Source: Sistotremastrum niveocremeum HHB9708 (Eukaryota; Basidiomycota; Agaricomycetes; Sistotremastrales; Sistotremastraceae). From it: a stretch of 64,000 nt of DNA. The notes below the pieces were generated by a model. That model was not told where the DNA came from. It worked only from the letters and a program-made list of their open reading frames with translations, and made no database searches. Every line of letters begins with the position of its first letter. Position 1 is the first letter of the stretch. Below are positions 47,257-60,064 of this stretch, in pieces. The stretch spans positions 1,061,758-1,125,757 of the forward strand of contig KV419397.1 of the NCBI GenBank assembly GCA_001630475.1, read 5' to 3'. The position numbers and the translations under genes were made by a program.

Positions 47257-48085
47257 TTATTCGCCTTGTATCGACTTTGGAATAGTATCACGATCCGCTG
47301 GAAATCCGTGTGAGAGAGAATTTCGGTTCGGCTGTCCATCTTCGACTTCAGGGTTTCGCAGTTCTGGACTCTCAAAATGCCACACGTTCAGCAGAAGTCG
47401 ACTGTGACGATCAGCGAAGAACAGTCCTCGATCTCCAGCGATGAAGCTAGATGATGAGACGACTGAAAGAAAGACTGAGCGCATTTCAAAGGCCGGAAAA
47501 TGCGTAGCACTCGTAAAGAGAGAGCGAGAGGACGGCGGCTGGTCGTCCAAGTCGAGCTGAAGAACGACGCGTTGCAATACACGAGGCGTGATCGATCAAA
47601 GAGCTGTTCAGGACAAGCGATACCCGTGGAAACCTCCACTCAACAGATGACTCAGGCTCCGTCAACGCCTTCGTCGTCCGAGTTCCAGAATTCGAAGTTC
47701 TGCGAATCGGTCCCGTCGATGAGGCTAGGACTGTACGAAGAGGTGGCTCGTGAGGTTTGTTTGCAGAATGTCTTTGTTGGAGGTGGCACGGGGGACGGTC
47801 GCAGCTGCAAATTCGGAAATTGAGGTCCGCTCTTCCGACATCCCCAACGTCGACAACGCAGGGACGCGCCTTCTTCTTCTGCCTCATGGCTCGAAATGAG
47901 ATCAGAGGTGCTGGCATCATGTTCGGCCGACGCCACGATGCTCTAGACTGCTGATCTACCAGAAGGAATATTCTTAACGGGGAATAAGGCAGCGCGGAAC
48001 ATATGCAATGTGTCGTGAACGTGCCTAGTATTATCATGTCAGTGTCTTGAGGAAGTTCTGGAGAACAAGAACTTACTGCGGTCAT
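47257..48085 (-). CDS. Tentative multi-exon gene, unrecognised
   Basis: Two good-looking frames follow one another on the minus strand: 47936-47652, reading PPTKTFCKQTSRATSS then SQNFEFWNSDDEG, and 47580-47257, reading VVLQLDLDDQPPSS, SFIAGDRGLFFADRHS and LLLNVWHFESPE. The second has the alternating-strand look of a beta-propeller blade from the C-terminal part of an F-box protein. I could not fix the junction between them. Exon limits are therefore unproved, and the gene may be partial. Confidence 0.3.
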
Positions 48086-51000
48086 CGTTAGGATTGGAGA
48101 GAAAAAAATTGAAGCGTCTAGGCTGAGTTTCTGCTTCGAACGTCCAGGGTCGCCGAACGACGAGAGATTATCCTCAAAAGGAATCTCCTAGGAGATGATA
48201 TTGTGCGCAGCCTTGTTCTCCTGCCTTACTGGAGTTCTACGCCATCGATTTTCTCGCTTCGAAAAACGGCGACGCTGACAGGGTCCATCTCGCTGGCGAA
48301 CGAGCACGCTTTCTGACACGACTGCGACCCTGCATCATGATATACTGGTCCACGCGGTCACGTCGAACGTCTAGAGCAACGGACTGCTTGTCGTTATTTT
48401 TCTTTGATGCGTCGGATGCTGGAGGGAAGAATTCGCCAAGTCGAGGTCATCGGTACGGTGAGCTGATGTGACAGGATCATCCTTCACGCTTACAAGGCCC
48501 CGCTGCATGTCGCAGCGTGCTTTACGTAGGAAGGAAAGGCATGACCACGCGTGTCAGAGGACGAAATGGCGGATCATATTCCTGCAGGATAAGCGCCCAC
48601 ACGGTGAGCGATTTTGATCCAATAATGTTGGATTGGTGGACTGATTTTTCGGTGTAGAGAAAGATTCATTAGCTTCTTTCATGTTCCGCGTTTTATAGCA
48701 CCACGAAATCGATACGAGGACATCCGCCAATTTTGGTAGATATCGGTTTCTGCGCGTCGCAAGATCAGCCTGAGAATGATCTATAAGACAGAAGACCCGA
48801 ACTTACAAGGGCAACACCAGAGACCCATCCTCATCAACCGCATGTCACAAAGTCTCAGTATCCGTCTATACTGTGACGAGTCGGCGAGACCTGCTGTAGT
48901 CGGAGACCCGGGTCCGTGCGATGATCAGGCTGCGTCACAATTGTGCTCTCAGTTGCATGGATCAGCGTGGATGTATATCTCGTATCTCATCTAATAACAT
49001 GGTTCAGCTGGACCGACTAACTTCGAATAAGTGATAGAACGAACCTCTTGGCCCGAAGCAAGTCGAGGTGTCCAGTGGAAGACGTTGCGATAAGGCTTGT
49101 AAATTCAAAGGCGACCAGGTGAGTTATTGCGCCCCATGCTATTATTTCTGATATTCATTTGATGACTGCATGATGGTTGAGCGATAGATTCACTAGATGG
49201 CAATGTGGTAGCACTGTAGCAGAAGAAAGCCCGTTATGAATTTGAAGCTCCGAGCACTGGTCCGTCTTCTCTACCTTTCCTACTTCCGCTCTCTAAATAA
49301 TCTCGTCTTCATTAAGCTTCATTTCAGTTTCTAGATACCTCCACCTAACATCAACGCTGTCTCTCTGAGCCAGAGCATCCTCGTTTGTCGCAGAAATCAC
49401 CTCAATCGTCTCCTTCTCCGACTGTGCGATAACGAAGGGATATTTCTGTATCATGGCCTCGAGTCAGTTCAAGCCATTCTGTGGAAAGGTAGACATGACT
49501 GATCAGTAGACTAGACTACAAGGTATGTGCCTAAAGTTCTCTCTCTCTTTACAGTCGATAATTGAGTCAGCATTGTTAGGCGGAAAGCAACAATTTTATC
49601 GATAAATCGAAAGGCAAAGCGCTCCGGGGTATGTCTTCATCATCTTCCATCGCTCTTGTGTATCATACCGCTGATTGATTCGTCAATTGTTCTGCAGGTA
49701 TGACCGTGCGCTGCTTATCGCAAAGGCGAAAGTAAAGAAGCCGTAATCGAAGCTTGTCTGCTATCCGCTCAGGACGATTCGTCAACGCGTTGGATATCAA
49801 TCATGGAAGGGTCGAGATGCAAGCAGCGCATAGAGGAAGCCTTTATACTTTCGCCGTTGGTGCGTTTTTGACTAGATTGCTTCCTGACTTATCGAGCTAA
49901 GGCATCTCTCAGATAACCGAATTTCTCCCATTCGGGAGATAAGCACTAATTTCAAGCTATGGTGTTTGTCCTGAACATAGCGTGGTGCCGCTGATCTCAG
50001 TCTCCTTCTACTTCTGCACTTCGACGACATCCAATCTAGGGCCACGCGTCACTCACCTACTAGACGAATATCACTGAACTGACTCGCTACTGCATACTTT
50101 CGCAACATGTTGATGATACTTTGGCGATCTGCAAATGTAGTGCTGCTTTCTGACGAACCACCTCACCAGAACATCCTCTATCGCGCATGGTACGCCGAAC
50201 GGCCTTTAATCCCTTTAATCCCTTCAAGCCGGTCTTCACTCAGATTATGCCTTTCTGTCCGAGCCTGTCGTTCATCATGTCTCTAATGCTTCTCAGGTGA
50301 ACTCACCCCTACTCTACCCAGGATTTAGCGGGTGACTAGCGTTCGTCCGGACCAAAGACAGCCCTCAATCTATGTTCGGGTTGCTCGGCCGAGGATTCCT
50401 CCAGCGCAATCAATGTTATATCGTCTTCCTTGACTGGCAACTTGCACCTTCTCGGTTTTCTAGTTTGCTAATCACCCTTCAAACATGTAACGTCTCTTCT
50501 TGTGTCAGTCTGGACTATGAAAACCGTGTTACTTTCGGCCCACGAGATGAGAAGAGCTGGGAATCTCGAGAATGGCTGAGGGAATAGGCAGAAAGCTCCA
50601 TGGAAGGTCTTGAATGCGCGAGTAAAGCGATAAGTGAAGATGTTTGAGCCAGCCAGCTAGACGATGATGGAGGTGAGAAAGAGACGTAGGGGAAAGGTCC
50701 GAATACACGCACGACATGTCCCCGCTTCTCCACCACCTCTACGCGCGCTCTGATAGCATGAATATGCGTTCTCATCGCCATTCGAGTGCAAAGCGTTATG
50801 GCTGGATCCCGAGAAGACCGAGAGTGCCCAACGATAGTAACGGGAGTTCGTCAATAGAATTTGATTAGATATCATCACAAATAGTGATAGAGCGACATGC
50901 GTAGCGACCCTTGGAATGAGTACATGCAATCAAAGCTAAACTGGCCCGGTTTTCAGTCGATACGACGCCGGGTGCATCCTCAGAGAAAGTGATGCTGGGC

Positions 51001-51313
51001 CTTGACGAATAGCGTATGTGATAATCCAATACGAGCTGTGAACGTCTAACCCCGAAATGTCTTGATTCCTTCGTGGGCAGTTCTCGAGCGTAGCTAATGA
51101 GGAAATGTTGCCTGGATGGTTCGAGCGTTCTTGGTCTTGTCTATCGAGAGCAACTCTCTGCTTTATGGCTACTCAAGATCCTGTCAGATAGAATGATAAA
51201 CATGCAAGCTACATCCTTATCTCACCCAGAGCATCGAGCTGTCGAACCGAGGGTAAAAGCTTGGTGACCGCTCGTGAATAGAGACGGCTTATTCGCTCTG
51301 ATTCTCTTGAAGG
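48086..51313. other. 3.2-kb stretch with no supported gene
   Basis: Short frames only (for example 48776-48994, 50372-50587 and minus 50515-50781), none with a family signature or consistent splicing. Many isolated splice-like sites between 49,250 and 50,500 may mark a decayed gene. Confidence 0.4.
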
Positions 51314-51850
51314 TTGACCAGAGTAACGCCATCGCTGGGAGCGGGGGCGGTTTTCACATTGCTCCCAACGTCGTCAGATTCAGGACTACAAGAAATAAAG
51401 CAGGAGAAGGGCATAGCGAGAGAGGAAGAGAGTAGCGCTTATGTAACGGCACCATCTTGTTTCGTACCTTCATCGCGACGTACGCCGTTCAATCTAAGTG
51501 AGCTCTCAGATGTCTCCAGATTCACTGAATATAAGACCTACCTGAAATATTATTTCAGTTTATTCCTACAGCCGAATCTGCGTCGGCTCAATCTCTTTCA
51601 ACGGACCAATTTATCTTTTCTTGAATTTTCTGGGGCTATGTCTCACCAGTCAGTTGTCTTCCTGTACGTCGCTAATGTGTCTACAAGACTCACTTAACAT
51701 CTCATCTTCTCTCTTAGGATCATGAAGACGCATCTCACCGAGTCCGACGAGCTTTGCCTCATTATCATGCACCAACTCCCATCTCTGCGTCGACATCGCT
51801 TCCACACCCTCCGGTCGTTCTTGAGCTGGGAGAGGGGAGAACCGGAATAA
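51314..51850 (+). pseudogene. F-box/LRR-like C-terminal fragment
   Basis: An in-frame join of two exons (intron about 51652-51719, gtcagt...cttag) gives PNLRRLNLFQRTNLSFLEF, SGAMSHQIMKTHLTES and HQLPSLRRHRFHTLRSF, stopping at 51850. The LRR-like spacing and the LSFLEF...LxxLPSLRR layout fit the repeat part of mushroom F-box proteins, but no F-box precedes it. It differs from the trio at 58-64 kb. Most likely a truncated relic. Confidence 0.4.
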
Positions 51851-53516
51851 TCAAGGGCGACATGTACCCATGTCGGGCCTGTTTATTTTCGGCAGACTCT
51901 TCCCCTCTCCTGGAACATATGGAAGGCGATTGACAGATGCCTCTGACCTTGTTCTCAAGACCTGCCTGGAACTGGGAATATTCTGCATCGCGGAAGCATA
52001 CTCGGGGCGTACCTCAATATTGGAAGGCTGATGCGAAGAACAAGCAGCTTTGTCTCTACATTGACGTCATATCCGTATTTCATCTTTATTGGACAGCAGC
52101 TGGCTCGAAGTTGGCGGATAACCCTGGTACTGTATTATTCTCCTCTTCAGATCACGGCGGAAGAGATTGGATTAATTGTCAACTTTATGCCAGGCTCGGT
52201 GCAAATGCCTGTGCATGGCAAGGTCCAGGAGCTCCTTTCTCTGTGACTCAGGAGGTCGAATTCGCGTCTCAGTCGTCAAGCGCTTGGAAAGTCGGTCAAA
52301 GATGAAGGTCGAATATGTTGTTCAACAAATATCCCCAGCAGGCGTAAGTGCCGAAGAGTGCTTGTGTGCTGGACAGTGTAGTCTTGGTCGATCGGCAAGG
52401 CTTGGCCTTTGATAATGTTGGAATATCTGATATTCTGCGAAGCAATTTTCATGGTGAATATCTCAATTCAGCCTCGCAAACATTCCCCACTCACCGATGT
52501 TCGGTTCGAAGGGCCTCTGACTGATCCTTAGCCGCCGAAAGTCGCTCCGACGAATTGGCAAGGTTACGATTGGTGGCCAATGCTCTGGAATGAAATGCAA
52601 GCTTAGGCGGCGATTGTTAGAGCTCCAGTAGGTTTGTCTTGTATTCCGCATTTGCGTCACGGCTGAACTGATGGAAGGTGTGGTGTTCGTCGCTTCTGTA
52701 GGATCTCTCTGATGCTGAAGAAGAACTGGCCTTCAGCTTCGGGGATATCAAATTTCTGCGGATTTCTATCGCCAGAGCAATCGGAAACAAGACATTCGTT
52801 GAGAAAAATCGGTTCGGTCGGAGAAATTCATTTCGCAAAGAAGCGAGACTGATGATGCGGGTGTTCGGGTCTGGCGCAACTCTCACGGCCCTACGTCTTT
52901 TCTGAGTCGCTGGAGGGAGAAATCTGCCACCTCTCAATTCCTTTTGCATCGCGGAAATGCAGGACAGCATGCGCATAGTCCCCAGGCTGTCTTTTACTTT
53001 CCGTGCCTCGTCTACGTCAGGAACCCGCTGGTAAGTGCCACTCCTTTAACCGATAAACCCGTGAGTTACTAATGCGATTCTTATCGATCGTGCCTCAATC
53101 AGGTTCAATTCAAACGAACCCTCTGCCCTCCGTCGTCTCCACGATTTTCTCAGGCTTCCCGCACCGCCTACCGACCTCGCATACGCGTCCTCCTCTCCCT
53201 CACGACGACTCAAACTCTCTTATTCTCCAACTCTGGCACAAGACCATACAACAGCACCTCGACACAGCAGGGGGGCTCTCCCCGAAGTCAAGCGACGGGA
53301 AGCTAAAAACCTTGTTAGCAGTTTAGGCTCGAGTCCCTTGATCGAAGGGAAGAAGACCGGTGATTGCGCTGCGTCACGAGGTCAACTACTGCATGGAGCT
53401 CCATAAGCATTCTATGCAGAATGTTGGATTTATATATCTCTCTCGTCCCCGTCTCGAGGTGATAGGACGCACCCCTTCGTCGCCTTACCGTCCGCTCTCT
53501 GCCATCGCTCCCACCC
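51851..53516. other. Possible continuation of the decayed LRR-like locus, then spacer
   Basis: Plus-strand pieces RSWRITLVLYYSP (near 52110) and, after an acceptor at about 52699, DAEEELAFSFGDIKFLRISI (to a stop near 52904) look protein-like and may belong to the same broken gene. No single model joins them. The end of the interval holds the promoter of CAPG copy 5. Confidence 0.3.
53431..53437 (+). promoter_or_regulatory. TATA-like box of CAPG copy 5
   Basis: Sequence tatatat, 80 bp before the ATG at 53517, in a position typical of a core promoter. Confidence 0.4.
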
Positions 53517-54393
53517 ATGTCCTGCTCCAGTATTGAAGCTGCGAGGCGTTCTCTTTCCTCGAATAGTCAGAGAGAGGCGGAGGAATCACGGGAGGAATTT
53601 ATTTACCAGGCGACACGCGACATGCACTTTGCCTTCCACAAACTATTCACAGGCTACGATGAGTGCGTATATCTTTCTTCTCGTCGTGACTTCCCTCACA
53701 TATTTGTGAAGAGTTGTTCAAGCCTCTCCCCCTCAATATGTCTTCATATCGTCTCCCGGCGATCTGGAGGATAACATGCATTTGTGGTCATCCAAATCCG
53801 GCCTCCTCGTCGACGAGACCGATGTCTCCAGACGTTACTCCCGCGCCCTCCCTCACCTCGAACGGCTGATCAGCCTCATTTTCGAAGAGTTAGAGGCTGA
53901 TGACGCCTCTGAGAAACTCTATCCATCGTTATCCTCTCGTGACATTATCTTCCCGGAGTACGAGGACGGTATAATCAGAACGACGTACTTTAGGCAGGGA
54001 GACCAAGTCAACGAGTATATCTGCCTCCCCCGTTCCAGCGACGTGCTTCTAGGCGAGAAACATTGGAGTTGGTGGAACTACATGTTCCGCCGACAGCCCT
54101 TGATATTCGAGCGTTGTCATGCGCCGGGACCTGTACAGGACTTACTGTTCTGTCTGATGTTATGTGCGCCGGGGTGGTTGGAGATTCGGTATACGCCACC
54201 GTACCCGAGTAAAAGGTACGGGATCATCTGTGAAGGCATGCCACCCCGGGCGTGGTTGAAAGAGCGGAGAAGCAGCATTCTTGAGTTTTTGACTAAGCAG
54301 GAATATAAGCTGTTGTTGAGGAATGTGACGAGCGAAGAGAGGGTTGAGTATCTTGTAGTGAATTCAAAGTCCAGAGTCGCTGTTCGTTGTTGA
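53517..54393 (+). CDS. CAPG-family orphan protein (copy 5), 275 aa
   Basis: Exon 53517-53662 (MSCSSIEAARRSL...) joins exon 53712-54393 across a 49-bp intron (gtgcgt...gtgaag), frame kept. Family segments in order: PPQYVFISSPGDLED, TDVSRRYSRALPHLERL, IIFPEYEDG, HAPGPVQDLLFCLMLCAPG, MPPRAWLKERRSSI, LLLRNVTSEE. This is the best-preserved copy together with the next one and a good query for the family. Length about 275 residues, no signal peptide and no known domain. A TATA-like box lies 80 bp upstream of the start. The two neighbouring copies are in the same orientation. Confidence 0.72.
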
Positions 54394-55093
54394 AGTTGTA
54401 TGACGTATTTGGAAAAGTGATCCCTGGCTAGTGTAGTCCAATATTGACGATGCTTCTTGTCTATGATTTTAGAGTGTCGAAGTGTTCGTCATCCTAAATA
54501 ATTGACACGTTTCGTGGTGGCTTCGTGCATTCATCGGCATCAGGAACGATCGGGGATTAGCAAGTAAGAGTCTGAAACGGAATGGCCTTTTGTTCCCGGG
54601 TCGATTAAGATCCCGCCTGCCAACACTTTGCTTTGTTGACATTCTCCAGACAAGGGATACACGCGTACACGCTCAAGGTGTCGTTATATTGATATTTCGC
54701 AGAAAACGATTTGGAGCTCGTCACTCAACAAAGGGCTCCGACAACGCTTGACAACGTCAACAACAATGAATACTCGAACGAAACGGTCAAGGCTTTTGTT
54801 GAACAATGGGCAGTAATTGACTTACGCTGGCTGTGGCATTTGATGTTGTCAAATTAAAATGATTCATCACAAATACCGTGGATCTGGGACCACCGTTCAC
54901 TTGCCAACCTTCATAACCGTCGAAGAAAATCGGACGGGCTGATTGGGAACAAGAGCAGTAAAATATTCAAGAAATGAAAAGCAAGATTTATAAGGCAAAT
55001 GGAGCTCGATATATAAAGGGTGCGAGTCTACGACTCGACTGACATTTGATCCTTCCCACCATTGACCCTCGTCTACTATTTCGTCTCCAAGTC
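54394..55093. other. Spacer between CAPG copies 5 and 6
   Basis: Apart from the core promoter of copy 6 near its right end, nothing recognisable. Confidence 0.45.
55010..55017 (+). promoter_or_regulatory. TATA box of CAPG copy 6
   Basis: Perfect tatataaa in the context cgatatataaaggg, 77 bp before the ATG at 55094. A C/T-rich leader (ccttcccacc...ctcgtctac) follows, as expected of a fungal transcription start. Confidence 0.6.
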
Positions 55094-56015
55094 ATGAATA
55101 TTTCAGCGAATTTTGAAACAGTGGCGCTGCCCGTGCATTCTCCGGGAGAGCCCCTCGATGCGTAAGCACCTTCATATCTGGTTTCCTAGTTTCAAAGACG
55201 TTGCTGAATCCTCATATAGAGAAGGATGGCCAACCCCACACATCTATGTACTCCTCATCGCTGCTGTCGACATTGCCAGTACATGGGTTTCGAACTGTTG
55301 GGGCATCCCAGTCAATCCAGAACGTGTCCGTGAACGTTATGCAAGGGCTATCCCAAGGCTCTCCGAGCTTTGTCAACAGCTGGTCACACACTTCTCTTGG
55401 GTCTCCCTCGATTGCGATCCTCATCATTATATTGCTCATCTAAGATCACCCGCATCCTCCGGCGAACTCGTTCTACCACTCGACGGAGGCATATTCTGTG
55501 GCACCAACGAATACACGGGGTTTTATGATAGAATGCTCGGTCAACGTCTGTTCATCAACGACGCACTCTATCAGTACCCTCCGTTGATAAACATCATTTA
55601 TACATTGATGTTATGTCATCCGGGTGGATTCCTGATTGGCAACCACATTTCTGCAACCCCGGCCGAAGTGCATACCGTCGACTGGAGAATTCTTCCTCCC
55701 TATCGGTGGTATATAGAAAACCGCAAACATGCACGGGTATTTATGAGTCAGGACGAGCTCGAAATGATGAAGATGGCGTACGATGAGGGAGATGACATCG
55801 AACGACAAACCTATAGCTGTTTCAATGATCCTCATGATCCCTACGACACAGACGAGGTCTATAGCCCCATGTCATACGCAAGCGGTTGGTCCTATCGGAG
55901 CCGAAGTCGAAGTCGGGGGCCTATGTCTACCAGTAGCCGGAGCGGTAGTGTGGTATCTTTGGGAGGCATGACTTCTGTTGATGGCGCAGACGATATGGAA
56001 GAAGACGAAGAGTGA
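55094..56015 (+). CDS. CAPG-family orphan protein (copy 6) with RS/acidic tail, 287 aa
   Basis: Exon 55094-55161 (MNISANFETVALPVHS...) joins exon 55220-56015 over a 58-bp intron (gtaagc...catatag), frame kept. A shorter 28-bp intron is also frame-compatible but too small. Family segments: WPTPHIYVLLIAA, NPERVRERYARAIPRL, NIIYTLMLCHPGG (GPxQD replaced by PPLIN), LPPYRWYIENR. Unlike the others it carries a tail of about 60 residues: YDTDEVYSPM, then SYRSRSRSRG, then an acidic DDMEEDEE end. The RS stretch could bind RNA or splicing partners; that is speculation. Confidence 0.7.
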
Positions 56016-57999
56016 CAGTCACCTTTGTAGTCAATCATCCCTCACGTTTAATCCTCACCCCCTTCCACAACCACCGCCCTTCTTCGACTCTGAAGCGCCG
56101 ATCGTTGCGTTGGTGGGTCCAGCCGATTTCGATCAAAATTGCAGGACACCACGATTGAGCTGGACCGAAGTAGTCAATCGTCATGGCTGGGGAGATTCAG
56201 GGTGCAGGAGGCATGCTATTTGTAGTTGTAAGGTACTCCGAGAGTCGGCTTTAGTTTTTGTTCGTAACCATTGTTGTCCGAACCTGCGTTTCGTGAGAAG
56301 TCGAATACGCATCCCAATATGAAGATAAAGCACAAACCTCACAGTCGCGCGAGGGCAAGCGAACTGATTTGCCTGCTTCTGTCTTTGCTCAACAAATGAG
56401 CTTAGGCACGTCTGGGTGAGCGCTCAACTGATCACGGGCGCTTATCCCTGCGACGAATAGACGCCAATCGTACTGTCTAGCAAAGGTCTGAGGAATGATG
56501 ATATTAGCAAGATGAAGGATTAGGAATGTCCACTAGACTTCACATACTTTAAGCAGTCGCCTCATGGGATTTCATTCGGCGTCGGCGATTAGCAATGGGG
56601 GGAACCATCGATCGCCGGTTCATGGATCAATCACGTGGATCGAACAAACTGAGGCGCAGCCAAGACGATACGACGACCAGGGGCGCTAAATATGGTTGTG
56701 AGATAGATGCTTCTACTGGAATGAAGACATCAATACCTTGAGCTGATTGAGTGATCCCGCATGATTGGAGTCATTCAAACGATGGTACGACAAGGACCAC
56801 AATCCGGCCAAGAATCGCACGGAGAGGGCAGTGCATGGAAATCAGAAGAGAAGCGGTGTTATACCGTGGCTTCTCATGAGCTTTGTGTGGCGTATCAATT
56901 GGCAGGGCTATATGAAGTCAGAGGGGAAGGGAAAGCGAAGAAATTGGAATGTCCGTAGCTCAGGATCACGTACTTCAGGTACAGCCCGACATCTCCACGA
57001 GCTCACGAAGGAAAAGCTCCTGGAAGGATGATGTTGACGAGTTCCATGGCGTGAGCCACATCCACAAGTATATGTTCTCTAATCGTCCCTCAGCCTGGAC
57101 GAACGAAGACAATGAGGTTTTTTGAGATCATTGAAGGAGTATCGCAGTGTCCGGATTCGACCATGTTTAGCCGGGAGGCATCAAGGTGGTCTTACGATGG
57201 TGCATCACTGGGTGGTCGAAGCACGTATTGTCGCGCTAAGGGGACAATGCAAGACGGTCAAACTGATGATCATATACAGCATAAGAAAATGATTCACTCA
57301 CTTCGATGCGCTGGCAACTCAAACAACCCCTCAAGGTAGACTTGTCAGCGATTTGTGCGGCAATGGGCCATCTCTATCGTTATCGCGGATTACGTCCGGA
57401 CGTCCGGGAGTACTGGATTGATTAAAATTTCAAGAAATCTAAGGCGGAATGAATGTGACGAAAATGCTGTATATCTTGAGCACCTACGACAGAGCCATCC
57501 AAGGTAAAATAATTGGGCCAGAACGAAGTCAATCGTACCGATACTAGTAGTTGCATTATGGTGACGGGCCAGTCGCTATTCTCGAGTCGACTCGTTCGAA
57601 AAGGCTCGGTTTCGATGAAACTCGAGGGTTGGCAGGAGGTCTTGCGTGGAGGCATCAATCTTCTGAGAACTATGCTCAAAGGTCAGGATTTGAGCTAGAT
57701 GTCCTGGATATCATGATTGGATTGTCTGGGCGAGGAGATAAGAGCGGTTGCTTATGTAACGATATCCCCTCAGTGAAGACTGTACAGTGGATTCAAACAC
57801 CAAATTCAACCTCCAGAACCTTGATACATTCATGACCAATTGGAAACATCAAAAGCATGATCAAGTCATTGATGAGTCCATCGTCTGTGACGGTGACGAA
57901 AAACGCCTCGGAAATGCCAAAAAAAAATGTTGAAACTCCGATAACCGACAGTTTCTGGATGTCATCTCCTCGTCGCCTCATATATCAATTGTTGAGACA
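56016..57999. other. 2-kb stretch before the F-box trio
   Basis: Short overlapping frames (for example 56761-57031) without support. The last 75 bp hold the promoter element shared by the F-box genes. Confidence 0.4.
57930..57946 (+). promoter_or_regulatory. F-box trio upstream element TTGAAACTCCGATAACC
   Basis: Identical 17-bp word upstream of all three F-box paralogues, here 54 bp before the ATG at 58000. Surrounding bases (atgccaaaaa... before it, catctcctcgtcgcctca after it) are also shared with the third copy. Confidence 0.55.
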
Positions 58000-60064
58000 A
58001 TGTCATCTCTAATTCCTGTCGGACTCTCCGAGCTCATTGAAGAGGCAACTGCTGAAGCCGACAGACAAGTGGACGCGTTCGTCCGAGGAGCTTTGAAGAA
58101 CGTCGACATCTCTAAGGGGCCATGGTCATCACGTCTGGTGGACATTCGACGCGATACTCGAGAGTCGGCCGCGAGAAAAGCCAGGTGCGTGATATTCTAT
58201 TATAAGGGGAAATGAGTTGAGATCATGCCATCAGAGTGCTAGCAGCTCTCAATGCGTTGAACAAGGCGGAAAGCGTCGACGAGAGCCGCATGTCGGTGAC
58301 AGAGTTAAGAACGTATCTGGATGCCACTCATGCCAAATTATCGGAAGGGGTTGTTCTTGACGATATCCTCTGCTCAAAAGAACCCGGGAGTATCATGCTC
58401 AGGAAAGAGATGAATCGACAACTGTCTATTATTCGCATGCCCGTGGAAATTTTGAGCATGATATCCCAGGAGTATGTTGCGGATCTATGGGACGAGTCTG
58501 ATCTATATAGTACTTCGTACCATTATCGATATGCCTCGTGTCCGGTCCAAGAGAAGTCTGGGTACCTGAAGGCTTGCAGGATCTCATACATGTACGCCTC
58601 ACATAAGCCTTTTCTATCGAAACGATTAAACTGAGCCCTTCCAGATGTTCGGATTGGCGAGATTTATCTCTTGCAACTGGGTCCCTTTGGTCACGCTTGT
58701 CTCTCCGATGGCCTCAAGAAGCCATGCGCGAGTTCCTTGCGCGTTCTGCAGGTTCGCCATTGGAAATTCTCGCCAGAACACAGGATCTCTTCAGGGATCC
58801 CATTGACCAGGGAATGTTTGGAAACATGACTTCATTGATCATGGAGCGCACTCACTTGATCAAGAACCTCTCTATGACGCTTCCATCGCGAACAGACGAC
58901 GATACGGTCCCAATTGCCACCGGGGTTTCTCGGTTATGGAAGTCGCCATTCTCAAAGTTGAGAGTTCTGGACCTGTCATTCCAGGACTCGTATTACCACG
59001 ACACCGAGGACAAGTACCCCTGTGTTGGAGACCTGCTACTTACGAGTTCACCAAACCTTCAAAAGATATTGCTGAAACGGTTAACACTTCCAAAGATGGA
59101 TGGCTTCGGTCCCCTTCCCTACCTCACCTCATTATCCATGTATGAAGTGGGATCACTTGATGGCGCATTCAGATTCTCTGACCTTGTCGCCTTTCTATCT
59201 CGAATGCCAAACCTCGAAGACTTAACACTCGTGCATATGTCGATCGGGGTGTCAGGGTCATCGAGCGAATCAGGCTTCGCGCAAACCGAATTAATACGGT
59301 GCAAGAAGATCGAGCTACGATTATCCTCTTCTTTCGCTCCGAAGCAATTCCTTTCTGCCATCGTGTGTCCTAACGTTGAGAACCTCGAATTCCAATGCTT
59401 TCCGATGGATAAAAACCTCCTTCTCTCATCCTATCATGCTCTCCCTCGATACATTGTGGATCTCATCACGCAATGTCGCTATCTATGTCTGAAGCCAGAT
59501 GGTATATGTCGAGGTTTGAAAATGACGTACTTCACGAGCGAAGGCACCAACCTCGCGAAGGATACCCCGAATTTCACATTCTCTGAACGATCCGATGGGA
59601 ACTATCAACTAGGAGCAGATACTTCTCAGGTGATACACCCGGTGATTGCATCCATCACGAAATTGCCTCTGTCTGGTCTCACAGTGTTATACATCGACCG
59701 CCTCATCGACCATCAGCCCGGCCACCTCATTCCTTCCGTCGGAAATTGGCGGCTTTTCTTCAGCGCACTTCCATCTCTTAACCGGCTCGAGATGTGGCGC
59801 ATGAAGAAGATGGTCACAGTCAACCTGTGCAAAGCTTTGAGCGATGCTTTATCGTGTCCCGATCTTGAAACGCTGACCATCGATTATAAAAGTTTCAATT
59901 TGAAAGAAGTCAAAAAATGTCTTTCGCAACGGAAGATATTCAAAGTCGGGCTGAAGACTCTGAATATCAAGTCCGATCCGGGGATTTCTACGATGCGAAG
60001 TATTCCTTGCAGTTATTATCTCGTGGAGTGTTTCACTGATTGCGGGGACATCGAGAATATATGA
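58000..60064 (+). CDS. F-box/LRR-like protein A, 653 aa
   Basis: Exons 58000-58184, 58235-58591 and 58645-60064 join in frame (introns of 50 and 53 bp). N-terminal helical region (SELIEEATAEADRQVDAF), a coiled region (TYLDATHAKLSEG), then an F-box core IIRMPVEILSMISQEYV continuing after the intron as CSDWRDLSLATGSLWSRL. The rest has irregular leucine-rich repeats (LRVLDLSFQD, LPYLTSLSMYE, MPNLEDLTLVHMS, LNRLEMWRMKKM). F-box proteins link Skp1-cullin-1 ubiquitin ligases to targets; the LRR part would choose the target, here unknown. Exactly the same length and intron positions as paralogue B. Confidence 0.8.

Noticed and set aside
55162-55189. 28-bp intron in CAPG copy 6
   Set aside because: Too short for a spliceosomal intron; the 58-bp alternative ending at 55219 keeps frame and restores family similarity.
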